DNA from: Acrocarpospora catenulata | GTDB lineage: Bacteria > Actinomycetota > Actinomycetes > Streptosporangiales > Streptosporangiaceae | DNA length: 64,000 nt | Reading direction: 5' to 3' | NCBI RefSeq assembly: GCF_018476525.1 | Contig: NZ_JAHCST010000008.1 | Coordinates: forward strand, 1 to 64,000 | In this document: positions 46,004 to 55,000 of the stretch, in pieces | How the letters are laid out: every line of letters begins with the position of its first letter | Numbering within the stretch: position 1 is the stretch's first letter | Program-made: the position numbers and the translations under genes | The notes under the pieces: generated by a model | Seen by the model: the letters and a program-made list of their open reading frames with translations, nothing else | Databases searched by the model: none | What the model was told of the DNA's origin: nothing

Positions 46004-46009
46004 TATAAT
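46004..46009 (+). promoter_or_regulatory. -10 box giving a leaderless transcript
   Basis: A perfect TATAAT ends 6 bases before GTG 46016, so transcription would start at or next to the start codon. No ribosome binding site precedes the GTG. The -35 region (TTTCCC-like, about 45980-45986) is weak. Confidence 0.6.
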
Positions 46010-46015
46010 CGCACA

Positions 46016-47134
46016 GTGAGCACTCTGGACAGGAATGAGCTGGGCGAGCGCATCGCATTCGCTCGGCAGCGCGCTGGGATGACGCAGGCAGACCTGTCCG
46101 CCGCAGTGGCGCTCGACCGCTCCAGCCTCGCCAAGATCGAGAACGGCAGTCGCCGGGTGTCCGCCCTAGAGTTGGCCCGCATCGCTGGCGCGGTGAACGA
46201 ACGTATTGAATGGTTCTTCCGGCCTGCCCCGCCCGCCGTGATCTCTCACCGCAACCTTCAGGAGCCCGGCGCGGCCAGTCCCGCTATTGACCGCCTGATC
46301 GAGAGGGTGGCGCGGCACGTCGAGTTCGTCACCGAGCGCGTCAGTCAGGCGTGGCCGGACACGCCCGCGCTTGCCCGGCCTGGTACTGCGGCCCAGGCCG
46401 AGGACACTGCCGCGAGGGCTCGCGCTCTCCTGGACGCCGACCCTAGCGGCCCCGCGTCGGCGCTGGTTGACCTCATGGCCGCACGGGGCCTGTTCGCATT
46501 CTCTTTCGATTTGGGCTCCGACGCCGCCGACGCCGCCTCCCTGCTGCTCCGCGAAGGCGGCGTGGCTATTGTTAACGGCGCTCGCCAGGTCGGCCGCCGT
46601 CGCCTGGCCCTAGCGCACGAGTTTGGTCACTTCCTCTTTGCTGACGAGTACACCGTCGACTGGCGGATCGCCGAGCAGGACAGTACCGAAGGCTGGGAGT
46701 CGCGCCTGGACCGGTTTGCCCGTGCTTTCCTGCTGCCCGAGGCCAGCCTGCGCGAGGAATTCCACCGCCTAATCAACGAGGGCACCGACCTGCGCACGAT
46801 CGCGGTCAAACTTGGCAGCTTCTACCAGGTGGATATGGCGACGCTGGCCCGCCGTATGACCGAGATCGGCCTGGTCTCTTTCTCCGACGCCAACATTGTC
46901 CGGTCGGTACGCACAGGCAGAGCCGACATCGTCGAACTGAACCTGGTGGTTAAGCGCGAACTCGAACCACCTTGTCTGCCCAAGCCGTACGTCAAGTCCG
47001 TTCTCTCCCTGTACCGCAGCTCTGATGTCTCTGCCGCCCGAGCCGTCGACCTGCTGTTTGACACGTGGACCGAGGACGAGCTCCCACCTGTGCCAGAACT
47101 GCCAGAGAACGCGATCTGGGAGTTCGTGTCCTGA
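46016..47134 (+). CDS. XRE regulator fused to ImmA/IrrE-type metallopeptidase
   Basis: A 372-residue protein. The XRE HTH at residues 7-60 (LGERIAFARQRAGMTQADLS, then SSLAKIENGSRRVSALELA) is followed by a middle linker and a COG2856/ImmA peptidase domain with LALAHEFGHFLFADEY (HExxH at 201-205). Such proteins cleave regulators in response to damage or act as antitoxins for the adjacent toxin. GTG 46016 follows the perfect TATAAT with no leader. The PIN gene starts inside its stop (TGATG), which makes a two-gene module. Confidence 0.88.
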   Translation: MSTLDRNELGERIAFARQRAGMTQADLSAAVALDRSSLAKIENGSRRVSALELARIAGAVNERIEWFFRPAPPAVISHRNLQEPGAASPAIDRLIERVARHVEFVTERVSQAWPDTPALARPGTAAQAEDTAARARALLDADPSGPASALVDLMAARGLFAFSFDLGSDAADAASLLLREGGVAIVNGARQVGRRRLALAHEFGHFLFADEYTVDWRIAEQDSTEGWESRLDRFARAFLLPEASLREEFHRLINEGTDLRTIAVKLGSFYQVDMATLARRMTEIGLVSFSDANIVRSVRTGRADIVELNLVVKRELEPPCLPKPYVKSVLSLYRSSDVSAARAVDLLFDTWTEDELPPVPELPENAIWEFVS

Positions 47135-47682
47135 TGGAGGTTGCGAGCGAGACGTTCGTCTTCGACACGGGCCCACTGAGCGCCTTCGCCACCAACAACT
47201 GGTTAGGCGTGCTCAAGGCGGTGGTCGGTAAGCGCCGTGCCGTCATCCCGGACGTCGTCGTGGCGGAACTGATGGAGGGTGAGGCCAAGGATTCGCGCAT
47301 CGGCGCCGCGCTTACTGCGGACTGGATCGAGCACCGGGAACTCAGGTCCCAGGCCGAGAGGGAGGCGTTCGCCGACTTCTCGGAACTGCTGGTTGTCGGC
47401 GACAAGAACATCGGCGAGGCGGGCGTGCTCGCCTTGGCGCTTACCATGAGGGCCACGGCCATTGTGGACGACGGCGTGGCAAGGAAGGCCGCGGCCTCCT
47501 TCAACATCGACTACTGCCCGACACTGCGGCTGCTGTGCTGGTCCATCAGGGATGGCCTGCTGACTGTCCCGCTCGTCGCCGAACTGGCCGACGATCTGCT
47601 GTTCAGTAAGTATCACCTGCCGTTCCGACCTGGCGGCTTCAAGCTGTGGGCCGAGGAGAACGGCCTTCTCGACGGCCCTTGA
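47134..47682 (+). CDS. PIN-domain nuclease partner of XRE-ImmA
   Basis: A 182-residue PIN-like protein. The first acidic motif is FVFDTGPLSAFA, then PDVVVAELMEGEAKD, DKNIGEAGVLALAL and ATAIVDDGVARKAA, which supplies the conserved Asp/Glu set of this RNase fold. The ATG overlaps the XRE-ImmA stop. The pair resembles toxin-antitoxin modules in which an XRE-peptidase protein controls a PIN toxin. It could target RNA; the substrate is unknown. Confidence 0.85.
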   Translation: MEVASETFVFDTGPLSAFATNNWLGVLKAVVGKRRAVIPDVVVAELMEGEAKDSRIGAALTADWIEHRELRSQAEREAFADFSELLVVGDKNIGEAGVLALALTMRATAIVDDGVARKAAASFNIDYCPTLRLLCWSIRDGLLTVPLVAELADDLLFSKYHLPFRPGGFKLWAEENGLLDGP

Positions 47683-47731
47683 GGCGCCGCGGCTGTATGT
47701 ACCTGGCCAGCCTCCGCCCGTAGTGCGATCT

Positions 47732-47917
47732 TCACGTAGCTGGTACAACTTGCACCGGTTTTCTCTGGGTTCCCATAGCTATCGCATGACGTAGTCGACT
47801 CAACTGGGCCGCCATGCGGGTCGCCTCGATCGGCGCGTATTCGCGGACGATCCGGTGCAAGCGGTGCCACAGGGGCGTCTTCAAGGCCGAGAACGTTGGC
47901 GTCGCTGATCTGGTCAC
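47732..47917 (-). CDS. Possible 61-residue protein
   Basis: The frame TRSATPTFSALKTPLWHRLH then RIVREYAPIEATRMAAQLSR could be a small helical protein. No family is recognised, and the GTG start lacks a clear ribosome site. It may be a gene remnant. Confidence 0.25.
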   Translation of the reverse strand: MTRSATPTFSALKTPLWHRLHRIVREYAPIEATRMAAQLSRLRHAIAMGTQRKPVQVVPAT

Positions 47918-47954
47918 GGGAGATTGCTTGACGTCACAGAACCGGCCGCTTGAC

Positions 47955-47971
47955 GGCTAACGCTGTTAGCC
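47955..47971. promoter_or_regulatory. TetR-type operator 1
   Basis: GGCTAACGCTGTTAGCC: 7-bp arms around GCT. An identical copy starts 27 bp later. Both lie directly upstream of the membrane protein-TetR pair. Confidence 0.8.
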
Positions 47972-47981
47972 GCATCATTAT

Positions 47982-47998
47982 GGCTAACGCTGTTAGCC
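47982..47998. promoter_or_regulatory. TetR-type operator 2
   Basis: Exact second copy of GGCTAACGCTGTTAGCC, ending 13 bases before ATG 48012. Binding here would block initiation of the operon, so the TetR protein probably represses itself. Confidence 0.8.
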
Positions 47999-48011
47999 TA
48001 AGGGGATCGAC

Positions 48012-48329
48012 ATGACTACGCCCGTCACGGCACGCCGGGGTGCCGAGCCGGTTCGTAGGGCTGCCTGGGGGATCTTTGCTGCTTTTCTTGGTGCGTTCGC
48101 TGTCTTCGAGGCGGTGAAGTATGGCCTGCTCACCACGGTGGCCGCTGTTGCGTTCCTGGCTGTGCCGTTTGTGTTCCGGGCCAGCAGGGTGGCCCAGTCG
48201 GCGCTGTTGCCGCTTGCCGTTCTGATCGCTTACGCGTTTTTCACGCCGGTTGCGTGGCCGCCGGCGTTTACCGCGGGGCTTGGCTGGCTGACCGGTGTCG
48301 CTGTGTTGCGGGCAGCTCGTCGTGGGTGA
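48012..48329 (+). CDS. Small membrane protein, TetR-controlled
   Basis: A 105-residue protein with three membrane helices (AAWGIFAAFLGAFAVFEAVK, LTTVAAVAFLAVPFVF, LLPLAVLIAYAFFTPVAW). ATG 48012 follows AGGGGA. Its stop lies within the start of the TetR gene, so the two are coupled. Function unknown. Confidence 0.7.
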   Translation: MTTPVTARRGAEPVRRAAWGIFAAFLGAFAVFEAVKYGLLTTVAAVAFLAVPFVFRASRVAQSALLPLAVLIAYAFFTPVAWPPAFTAGLGWLTGVAVLRAARRG

Positions 48330-48858
48330 TCGGCTTGCCCAGATCGTCGCCGCCGCCAGGGAACTGCTGGAAACGCAGGGTCCTGAGGCGGTGTCGATGC
48401 GGCGTATCGCTGACCGGCTGGGCATTCGGGCGCCGTCTCTGTACAAGCATCTGCCGGACAAGGCGGCCGTTGAGGCGGCGCTGCAGGCGGAAGGGCTGGT
48501 CGGTCTGGCTGAGGCGCTGGAGGCGGCCGAGGTTGGCTTGCAGGGTGGGTCGGCGTTGTCCGCGCTGGCTGCTGCTTATCGGCGGTTCGCGCTGGAGCAT
48601 CCGCACCTGTATCGGCTGACCAGTGATCGTCCGCTGGCCCGCGACGTGCTGCCTTCTGGCCTGGAAGCGCGTGCCGTTGCGCCTCTGCTGCGTGCCGTGG
48701 GGGGTGACATCGACGTGGCTCGCGCGGTATGGGCTTTCGCGCACGGCATGGTGCTGCTGGAACTGGACGGCCGATTTCCGCCCGGTACCGACCTGAGCGG
48801 TGCCTGGCTGGCGGGTGCCACTGCCTTCGCAGTCCCCACTGCGAAGGCCACACCTTAG
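48322..48858 (+). CDS. TetR-family regulator
   Basis: A 178-residue regulator. The HTH reads DRLAQIVAAARELLETQGPE, then MRRIADRLGIRAPSLYKHLP. The C-terminal ligand domain contains LARDVLPSGLEARAVAPLLR and AVWAFAHGMVLLELDGRFPP, as in the WHG-type TetR C-terminal family. GTG 48322 overlaps the upstream stop. It most likely binds the two identical palindromes before the operon. Confidence 0.88.
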   Translation: MGDRLAQIVAAARELLETQGPEAVSMRRIADRLGIRAPSLYKHLPDKAAVEAALQAEGLVGLAEALEAAEVGLQGGSALSALAAAYRRFALEHPHLYRLTSDRPLARDVLPSGLEARAVAPLLRAVGGDIDVARAVWAFAHGMVLLELDGRFPPGTDLSGAWLAGATAFAVPTAKATP

Positions 48859-49097
48859 GCGCAGAACCGCAGTAGCGGGCTACTTGAGTCGCCTTCCGAA
48901 TCATCGTCAAGATCGCGTTCGCATCGTCGGACGCCTCCGTCGATTTCGGTAGTCGGAACGCGTCCGGCCTCGGTGGCTGGGGGAGCACACCGTGTGACCT
49001 TCGGGAAGACGGTCTGCTGGCTCATCCTTCGAGGGATGCCGAAAACCTTTTGCACGGCGGAGGGAGCGGCCGACACACTCTCGGGGTGGTGGAGAGC

Positions 49098-50033
49098 ATG
49101 TGCATCGATGGGCGTGCCGGCATTGACGCGGGGCTGGTGAAGAGACTGGTCGCGACCCAGTTTCCGCAGTGGAGCGCACTTCCCGTGACGCCGGTTGAGG
49201 TCGACGGGTGGGACAACCGTACCTATCGTCTCGGTGACGAGATGACGGTGCGTCTTCCCACTGCTGTCGGCTATGCCCCGGCGGTCGACAAGGAACATCG
49301 GTGGCTGCCGGTTCTCGCGCCTTCGTTGCCGGTTGCCATTCCCGTGCCTCTGGCGAAGGGGGCTCCGGGTGAGGGGTACTCGTTCAATTGGTCGATCCGC
49401 GGCTGGCTGGATGGTGAGACCGCGAGCATTGACCGCATCGACGACCTGTCCGAATTCGCGACCTCGGTTGCCGACTTCATTCGCGCTCTGCAGCGCGTCG
49501 ACGCGACTGGCGGGCCGTCGGCGGGCGCGCACAGCGCCTATCGGGGTGTGTCGCCGGCTTACTACGACGATGAGACACGCCGCTCACTCGTCATGTTGGA
49601 AGGCCGCATCGACACCATCCGGGCATTGGCTGTGTGGGACGCCGCCCTTGAGGCGGCCTGGTCCGGGCCGCCGGTGTGGTTCCACGGCGACTTTGCGAGC
49701 GGCAACCTGCTGGTCAGGGACGGAAAGCTGGCTGCCGTCATCGACTTCGGGGCATCTGGCGTCGGCGATCCTGCCTGCGATCTGGTGATCGCGTGGACGA
49801 TGTTCTCAGGCGACAGCCGGGAGGCCTTCCGCAGTGCTGTCGGTCAGGATTCCGACACGTGGGCGCGGGCTCGTGGCTGGGCCCTGTGGAAGGCCCTGAT
49901 CAGCCTGGTTCAGGACATCGACAGGGACGAGAAACAAGCTGCAGGCCACCGCCGCGTTATTGATGAAGTCCTGGCTGACCACACCTTCTCGTCGAGGACC
50001 AGTGCCTCCAAGCACGGATCGGGTCGCCGCTGA
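49098..50033 (+). CDS. Aminoglycoside phosphotransferase-family kinase, altered 3' end
   Basis: A 311-residue protein of the APH/choline kinase fold. It has VEVDGWDNRTYRLGDEMTVR near the start, the catalytic loop VWFHGDFASGNLLV and the metal-binding AVIDFGASGVGDPACDL. Relatives act on antibiotics or small metabolites; the substrate is unknown. The last 17 codons (TFSSRTSASKHGSGRR) come from a foreign segment that matches the antisense of the M48 peptidase gene, so the original C-terminus after IDEVLADH was replaced or extended. ATG 49098 has GGAG upstream. Confidence 0.8.
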   Translation: MCIDGRAGIDAGLVKRLVATQFPQWSALPVTPVEVDGWDNRTYRLGDEMTVRLPTAVGYAPAVDKEHRWLPVLAPSLPVAIPVPLAKGAPGEGYSFNWSIRGWLDGETASIDRIDDLSEFATSVADFIRALQRVDATGGPSAGAHSAYRGVSPAYYDDETRRSLVMLEGRIDTIRALAVWDAALEAAWSGPPVWFHGDFASGNLLVRDGKLAAVIDFGASGVGDPACDLVIAWTMFSGDSREAFRSAVGQDSDTWARARGWALWKALISLVQDIDRDEKQAAGHRRVIDEVLADHTFSSRTSASKHGSGRR

Positions 50034-50125
50034 CGAGGCGATGCGTGCGGCCAGATCATCCGCCAGATATTCGGCGCGCTGATCAGTGCGCAGCGTCCGG
50101 TAGTGAAGCTGGAGCGGGATCAGAA
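49986..50125 (-). pseudogene. M48 peptidase gene fragment
   Basis: This stretch is closely similar to 26067-26205 inside the M48 gene. On the minus strand it encodes DQRAEYLADDLAARIASSAA followed by TRSVL, as does the M48 gene (RAEYLADDLAARVASSAATR). Only about 45 codons are present. It overlaps the end of the phosphotransferase gene and has the same orientation as the larger gene. Confidence 0.8.
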
Positions 50126-50218
50126 GGCGCCGGAATTGAGCTTTCACAGCGTCATCAGAGCGCCGATCGGGCGTAGTAGGGTCCTGATCTTGGCTCAACA
50201 GGATCGGGTGAAGGTGAC

Positions 50219-50653
50219 ATGCGCGAACGGTGGGAGACGACTGCGGAGGTTATCGCGGCGCTGCGGCAGTTCGAGGCCGCTATTCCCGGGTGGCAGGCGC
50301 CCACTGCCTATGGTGTCGGATACCAGGGCAAGGACGGAGAGCCCAAGTTCGCGCGTATCGACCGTGGCGATCACCCGTTGCCGGGCGTGGTGTTGGCGAC
50401 CGTCTGTGGCCATCGGGCTGGGTCGGCTTCATACCTACTGGACACGGCAGACTTGCTGCGCGCGATCGACCTGCTTACACCGGCCGAGGCGTGCACTGCC
50501 TACGAACACCCCAACCTCATGGCCTGGCGGGAACTGTACGGTCAACTCAATCCGAACGACACGGTGATCGCAGTCTTCATCAATGACCAGGGCGGCTCGT
50601 CGGAGGACCCGCACGTTAAAGCGATGCATTCCCACCTACTCGCAGACGGGTAG
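50219..50653 (+). CDS. Hypothetical protein
   Basis: A 144-residue soluble protein (RERWETTAEVIAALRQFEAA, then FARIDRGDHPLPGVVLATVC, ending AMHSHLLADG). No family is recognised. It has a clear coding pattern and AAGGTGAC just before the ATG. No partner is evident. Confidence 0.55.
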   Translation: MRERWETTAEVIAALRQFEAAIPGWQAPTAYGVGYQGKDGEPKFARIDRGDHPLPGVVLATVCGHRAGSASYLLDTADLLRAIDLLTPAEACTAYEHPNLMAWRELYGQLNPNDTVIAVFINDQGGSSEDPHVKAMHSHLLADG

Positions 50654-50830
50654 CGACACCAGCCGTCCGAGCCCAGCATCCAACCACTCTCATGGGCATG
50701 TGAGAGCCCACCTCTCAAATCCGTCATGTGGGCGGCCTGGATGGCTCATCCGCAGGCTACTCTGCCCCGTTCCCCGAGAGAGTCACCGCTGGGATACCAC
50801 AGCCGAGCGCCTTTTCTCGAAAAAGGATAG

Positions 50831-51670
50831 TTACAACACATCGAGGCTGACCGGAAAGACGAAATCCACACCCGGCATGTCGTCAAGGGCGCTCTTCAAC
50901 GTCTCGACCGCGTTGGGGGTATCGATCTTGACATAGAGGGTCTCCTGATCAACCGGGCCTGGATCAAAGGCGCACAGCCGGTCAGGGCAGTAGGAGGCGT
51001 TGACCTTCGTCGCGAAGGCGCTCTCCTCGTAATAGATCTCGTTGACGTCTACTGCCTGCCGAATCTTCGTGGCGATGGCCTCTATGTCATTCTTCGTCGC
51101 CACCCGAGCCCCCTCCGCTCCGAGTTCGAGCAAGGGAGAGTCCGGGCCAGTCAATGTAATCCGCACGTCCGCCTTCCCCGCCCAGAAATTGGAAGGCAGT
51201 CGCACCAGATTTACTGGAACCGGTGACTTCGCGAGCTCCTTTGCGATCGTCGGGATGTCGCTTGCATCACGGGCGGTTCCCACGAAATGCGCCTGGACGC
51301 CGCACAGGTTGCGAGTCGCCAGTTGCTCTCCCGCCATCTGCTGTTTGCTGTATGCGGTGATGCTCTCGATCTCCGACAAGCCACGAAGGAACTTCTCGAC
51401 GGTCGGCTGGGTCTCCGGCGTCAGTCCTTCCTCCGAGCACTGCAGAACCATGAACCTGCGCTGCTCAGGCCAGGGGCCGTCAGGCGGGGGAAGGACGGCT
51501 TGCGAGTCCGGCCCGAAGAAGCGGGCAACGCCGGCTCCGCCGACGAGGACGGCGGCCATGGCCCCTACGACTCCGACTGTTCGCAACCATGAGCGTGGAC
51601 TGGATACACCCTTGCGGGGGATCGCTTCGGCTGCCGCTTCGTCGTTCGGTACGGACACGCAGATGACCAT
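50831..51670 (-). CDS. Membrane-anchored protein with FtsX-ectodomain-like repeats
   Basis: A 279-residue protein with one N-terminal membrane segment (WLRTVGVVGAMAAVLVGGAG) and an extracellular part. The segments EQRRFMVLQCSEEGLTPETQ then VEKFLRGLSEIESITAYSKQ resemble the extracellular domain of the cell-division permease FtsX. A second (DIEAIATKIRQAVDVNEIYY) and perhaps a third (QETLYVKIDTPNAVETLKSA) follow the same pattern. No permease segments exist, so it is not FtsX itself. It may bind peptidoglycan hydrolases or be a stand-alone ectodomain. Confidence in the family is moderate. Confidence 0.55.
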   Translation of the reverse strand: MVICVSVPNDEAAAEAIPRKGVSSPRSWLRTVGVVGAMAAVLVGGAGVARFFGPDSQAVLPPPDGPWPEQRRFMVLQCSEEGLTPETQPTVEKFLRGLSEIESITAYSKQQMAGEQLATRNLCGVQAHFVGTARDASDIPTIAKELAKSPVPVNLVRLPSNFWAGKADVRITLTGPDSPLLELGAEGARVATKNDIEAIATKIRQAVDVNEIYYEESAFATKVNASYCPDRLCAFDPGPVDQETLYVKIDTPNAVETLKSALDDMPGVDFVFPVSLDVL

Positions 51671-52064
51671 CCCGTATAGCCAATTCGCGCGTCAAGATCG
51701 GGTCTGTGGCGTATGCGGCCCCGGGAGCAACGCGGGCTACACCCGGCCCCGTCCGTACTGAGCGGTCATGATCAACGTGCCAGTTCGGGATTCAAGGTAT
51801 GGTTCTCGCCCTCTGGTCGGGGTCGTTGGTACGGCAGAGGCGCTAGAGACAGTTGATGGCTTGAGTTACGAATCTCTGGCTCGGTATGACAGCGGCCAGT
51901 TGCGGAGTTATCCCCGAACCGCCGGGAGACTGTCAAGCTCTGTGTGCTCCCTCCCGGACTGGCAGCCTTTGTCACGCTTTGAGTAACTATCTGGAAATTG
52001 CGCATATTGTTTGGTACAAATTGACTCGACGGCGAAATGGATCGACCACGGGGCGGAATTCTAA
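51671..52064. other. Divergent intergenic region
   Basis: About 390 bases between the FtsX-like gene and the large membrane protein gene. No gene, repeat or clear operator seen; both promoters must lie here. Confidence 0.5.
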
Positions 52065-55000
52065 ATGTCGCGATCCCTGTATCGCCTACTTTTCGGCGCC
52101 TTGATATTTTTGGTCATTGTCGGGGGTTGTTTCTGGGCGGCCGTGAGCTTCCCCGAGCGGCAGAGACAGACCCTGGAGACTCCTGCCTCCTGTCCGACCG
52201 TGACCGTCACCAGCACCAGCTCTCCCGGCCCGGTGGAGGAGTCGCCCACCTTCGCACCTGATACGGAGCCCTGCGTAAAGGCCGAGTTCAACGGCGTATA
52301 CGAGGAATCCAGCTATCCGAACTTCGACGGATGGGGGGCCACGGGGCACCCGGCCCGCACCGCCCGGACCACAGTGACCGTGGAACCGGCGGCCTTGGCG
52401 GAGGTGGAAAAGTTTCCGCTCATGGCCGAACTCGAGAAATACGTGTCCCGTCCGGACGCCCCACCCGCCGAGTCCAAATTCGTGAAGATTTCGATCGTGC
52501 ACACCGTCCAGTTGAACTCCGGCGACCCGCTCCTCGCGGATGTCCGGTCAACAAAAGCGTCCAAGTACAGCACGGCCTTCATCCAGGGAGGACTCGGCCA
52601 TATAGACACGGACGACTCCACCGCCTACCTGGAGACCTTTTTCTTCCCGCCGAAGGTGACCCCCGATTCCAATGGTGGCGCCGTCGTCACCGTCCGGGGC
52701 CTCGGATACAGCAGGTACCCCGAGGAAACCCCGCTGCTCGGGCTGGAGTTGGGCCCATTCATCAACTCGGGCTCGTATGACGAACCGGCGGTCAATTCGC
52801 ACGCCATCCACATCCGCTTCAAGGGCTGGGACGTGGCCGGAGTGGCCGGACAGGTTCCGGCCAAGATGAGCACGGGAGCCCTGGACGTCGTAGGCGGCCC
52901 GGAGACCCGCATCGCTCTTGTCCGGTCCGGCGAAGAAGTACCGGACCTTATCGCATATCTGCAGGAAGGCGGCACACTAACCGATGCGCCGGCCACGCTC
53001 GCCGAAGAAGCCGATCCAGATCTGACCGCGGCGCGAGAACTGCTGCTGATCTCGGTGACAGTCGTCGCGCTGATCGTGCTGATCGTGCAATGGCTGGGCC
53101 GAGCCTGGTGGCGGCGGCGCCTCAACCGTTTCCTGGCGGGCGGGATCGTCGTACTGCTCGCCGCATCCATCTTCGTCGGCGGAGCGCAGACTGACGTGGC
53201 GTGGCTGATCTGGGCGGCCCTGGTCTGCGTCCTCGCGGTCAACCACGCGGTACGCAGGCTCGGGTGGCCGCGCTGGCCCCGCCGTGATGTGCTCATCGGC
53301 TCGGCGGTCCTGCTCGCCGCCGGGGTGGGGCTGACGGCACTCGCGGTGGGGCAGGGCGTGGAGCACATCCGATGGCCCGCGGTCCTGCTGGTCGTCGGGG
53401 TGCCCGTGCTGTTCGGGGTGATCAAGCCGCTGCGTCGCATGGCGCTGCCCGTCGCGGGGGTGGCGATCGCGGCTGTCGGTGTGATCCTCGCGGTAAGCAG
53501 TCATGCGCTGGATGAGCAGTTCGACTTGGCGCAGATCACCGGCACACTCATCTGGCTGGTCATTCTGGCCGCGGCCATCGCGGTGAGCGCGGGCGGTTGG
53601 ACGGGAGCGCAGGTGCTCGTCCTGCTACTGGCCACCATCGCCGTCTACGTCGCTCAGTGGGCACTGAAAGGCACGTTGGACTGGCCCGCCCTCGCGGCGA
53701 ACACCGCACCGTTGCTGCTCCTCATCCTGCTGGTGCTCCGCCTTCGGCGGCTCGGGCAGCGGTCCACGGCGGTCGCCTCCAGCGAGACCCGCGCGTCGGT
53801 GGCGTTCGTGGCCGTGGCGCTTCATCTGTATCCCGCGTCGTTCGACACCATCGGAATCGCGGCTCTGGTCGCACTGGCGGCCGTCTGGTGGCTGCTCTCC
53901 GGTACGGCGTCGCGGCGCTCGGCCGAATTCGCCACGATCACGGCCGAGGCGCACGCCGCGGTGGTCGGTGCGTCGCTCCGTCGCCGGTTCATGCGCCTGG
54001 CACTGCGCCACCTGTACCGCACCGGGCGGGCCAGGCTGGGCACCGGGGATATGACCGTGGCGGCGTTCGAGGAGCAGCGCACCGCGCTTGAACGCGCCAT
54101 CGCGGCGGAAGCGTCCGACCAGGCGGGCACCGTCCACCCCGACCTGGCCTTCGCCACATCCGGCGGGCGTACGCCATGGCAGAACGGCGTCGCCGGATTC
54201 CTGGTGGCGTTCGCGGTGACGGTCCCGATCACGCTCGTCTACAAGCAGCCCTTCAGCGCGCAGTCCGAGCCCGTGGCGTACCTGATCGCGGTGCGTACGA
54301 TTTTCGGGTTGCCCTTGTTCGGGCTGATCTACGGCTACTTCTATCCGCGGATCCGCGGTGACTCCCCGCTCTCCAAGGCCGCGCACGTGCTCGTCGCAAC
54401 CCTGGCCATCGAGGTGGCGGCGCTCCTGCCGCGGTTCGTCGGCCCGGAACCGCCAGGAGACAAACTCCGGCTGCTCGCGATCGTCCTCGCGGAGGTGACG
54501 CTGCTCGCCCTCACGCTCGGGCTGTTCTGGGAGTGGCGGCTGATGCGGATCGCCCGGGAGCCGTGGCACCGGATCCGGGGGCTGCGGAGCGTACGCGGGC
54601 TGGCCGCGCCGCTGTCGGCCCTGGCCATCGCGGCGGTCACCACCATCGGCGCGCCCTTCGCGGCGCGGATCGCAGAGCCCCCTGAGCCCAGCCTCCCCGG
54701 CGTGGGCGGTGTTCCCCGGATCGAGGCCGAGCGGTTCACCCGCGCCGCCAGGGACGTGCGCGTCGAGAACACCAGTGACATCACGGGCGGACAGAGCGCC
54801 GTCGCCGGGATAGGCAGGGGCGATCGACTCGCCTACGAGATCGACTTCGGCACGAGTTCGGCGACCCGTATGCGGGTCCGGCTGGCGAGCAGCGCGCCGC
54901 AGAACGTCGGCGGAAGAATCAGCGTTCTGCTCGACGACAGTGCCAATTCCATCGGCGTCCTCGGCATCCCCAACACGGGGGGCTGGCAGACCTGGAAGAC

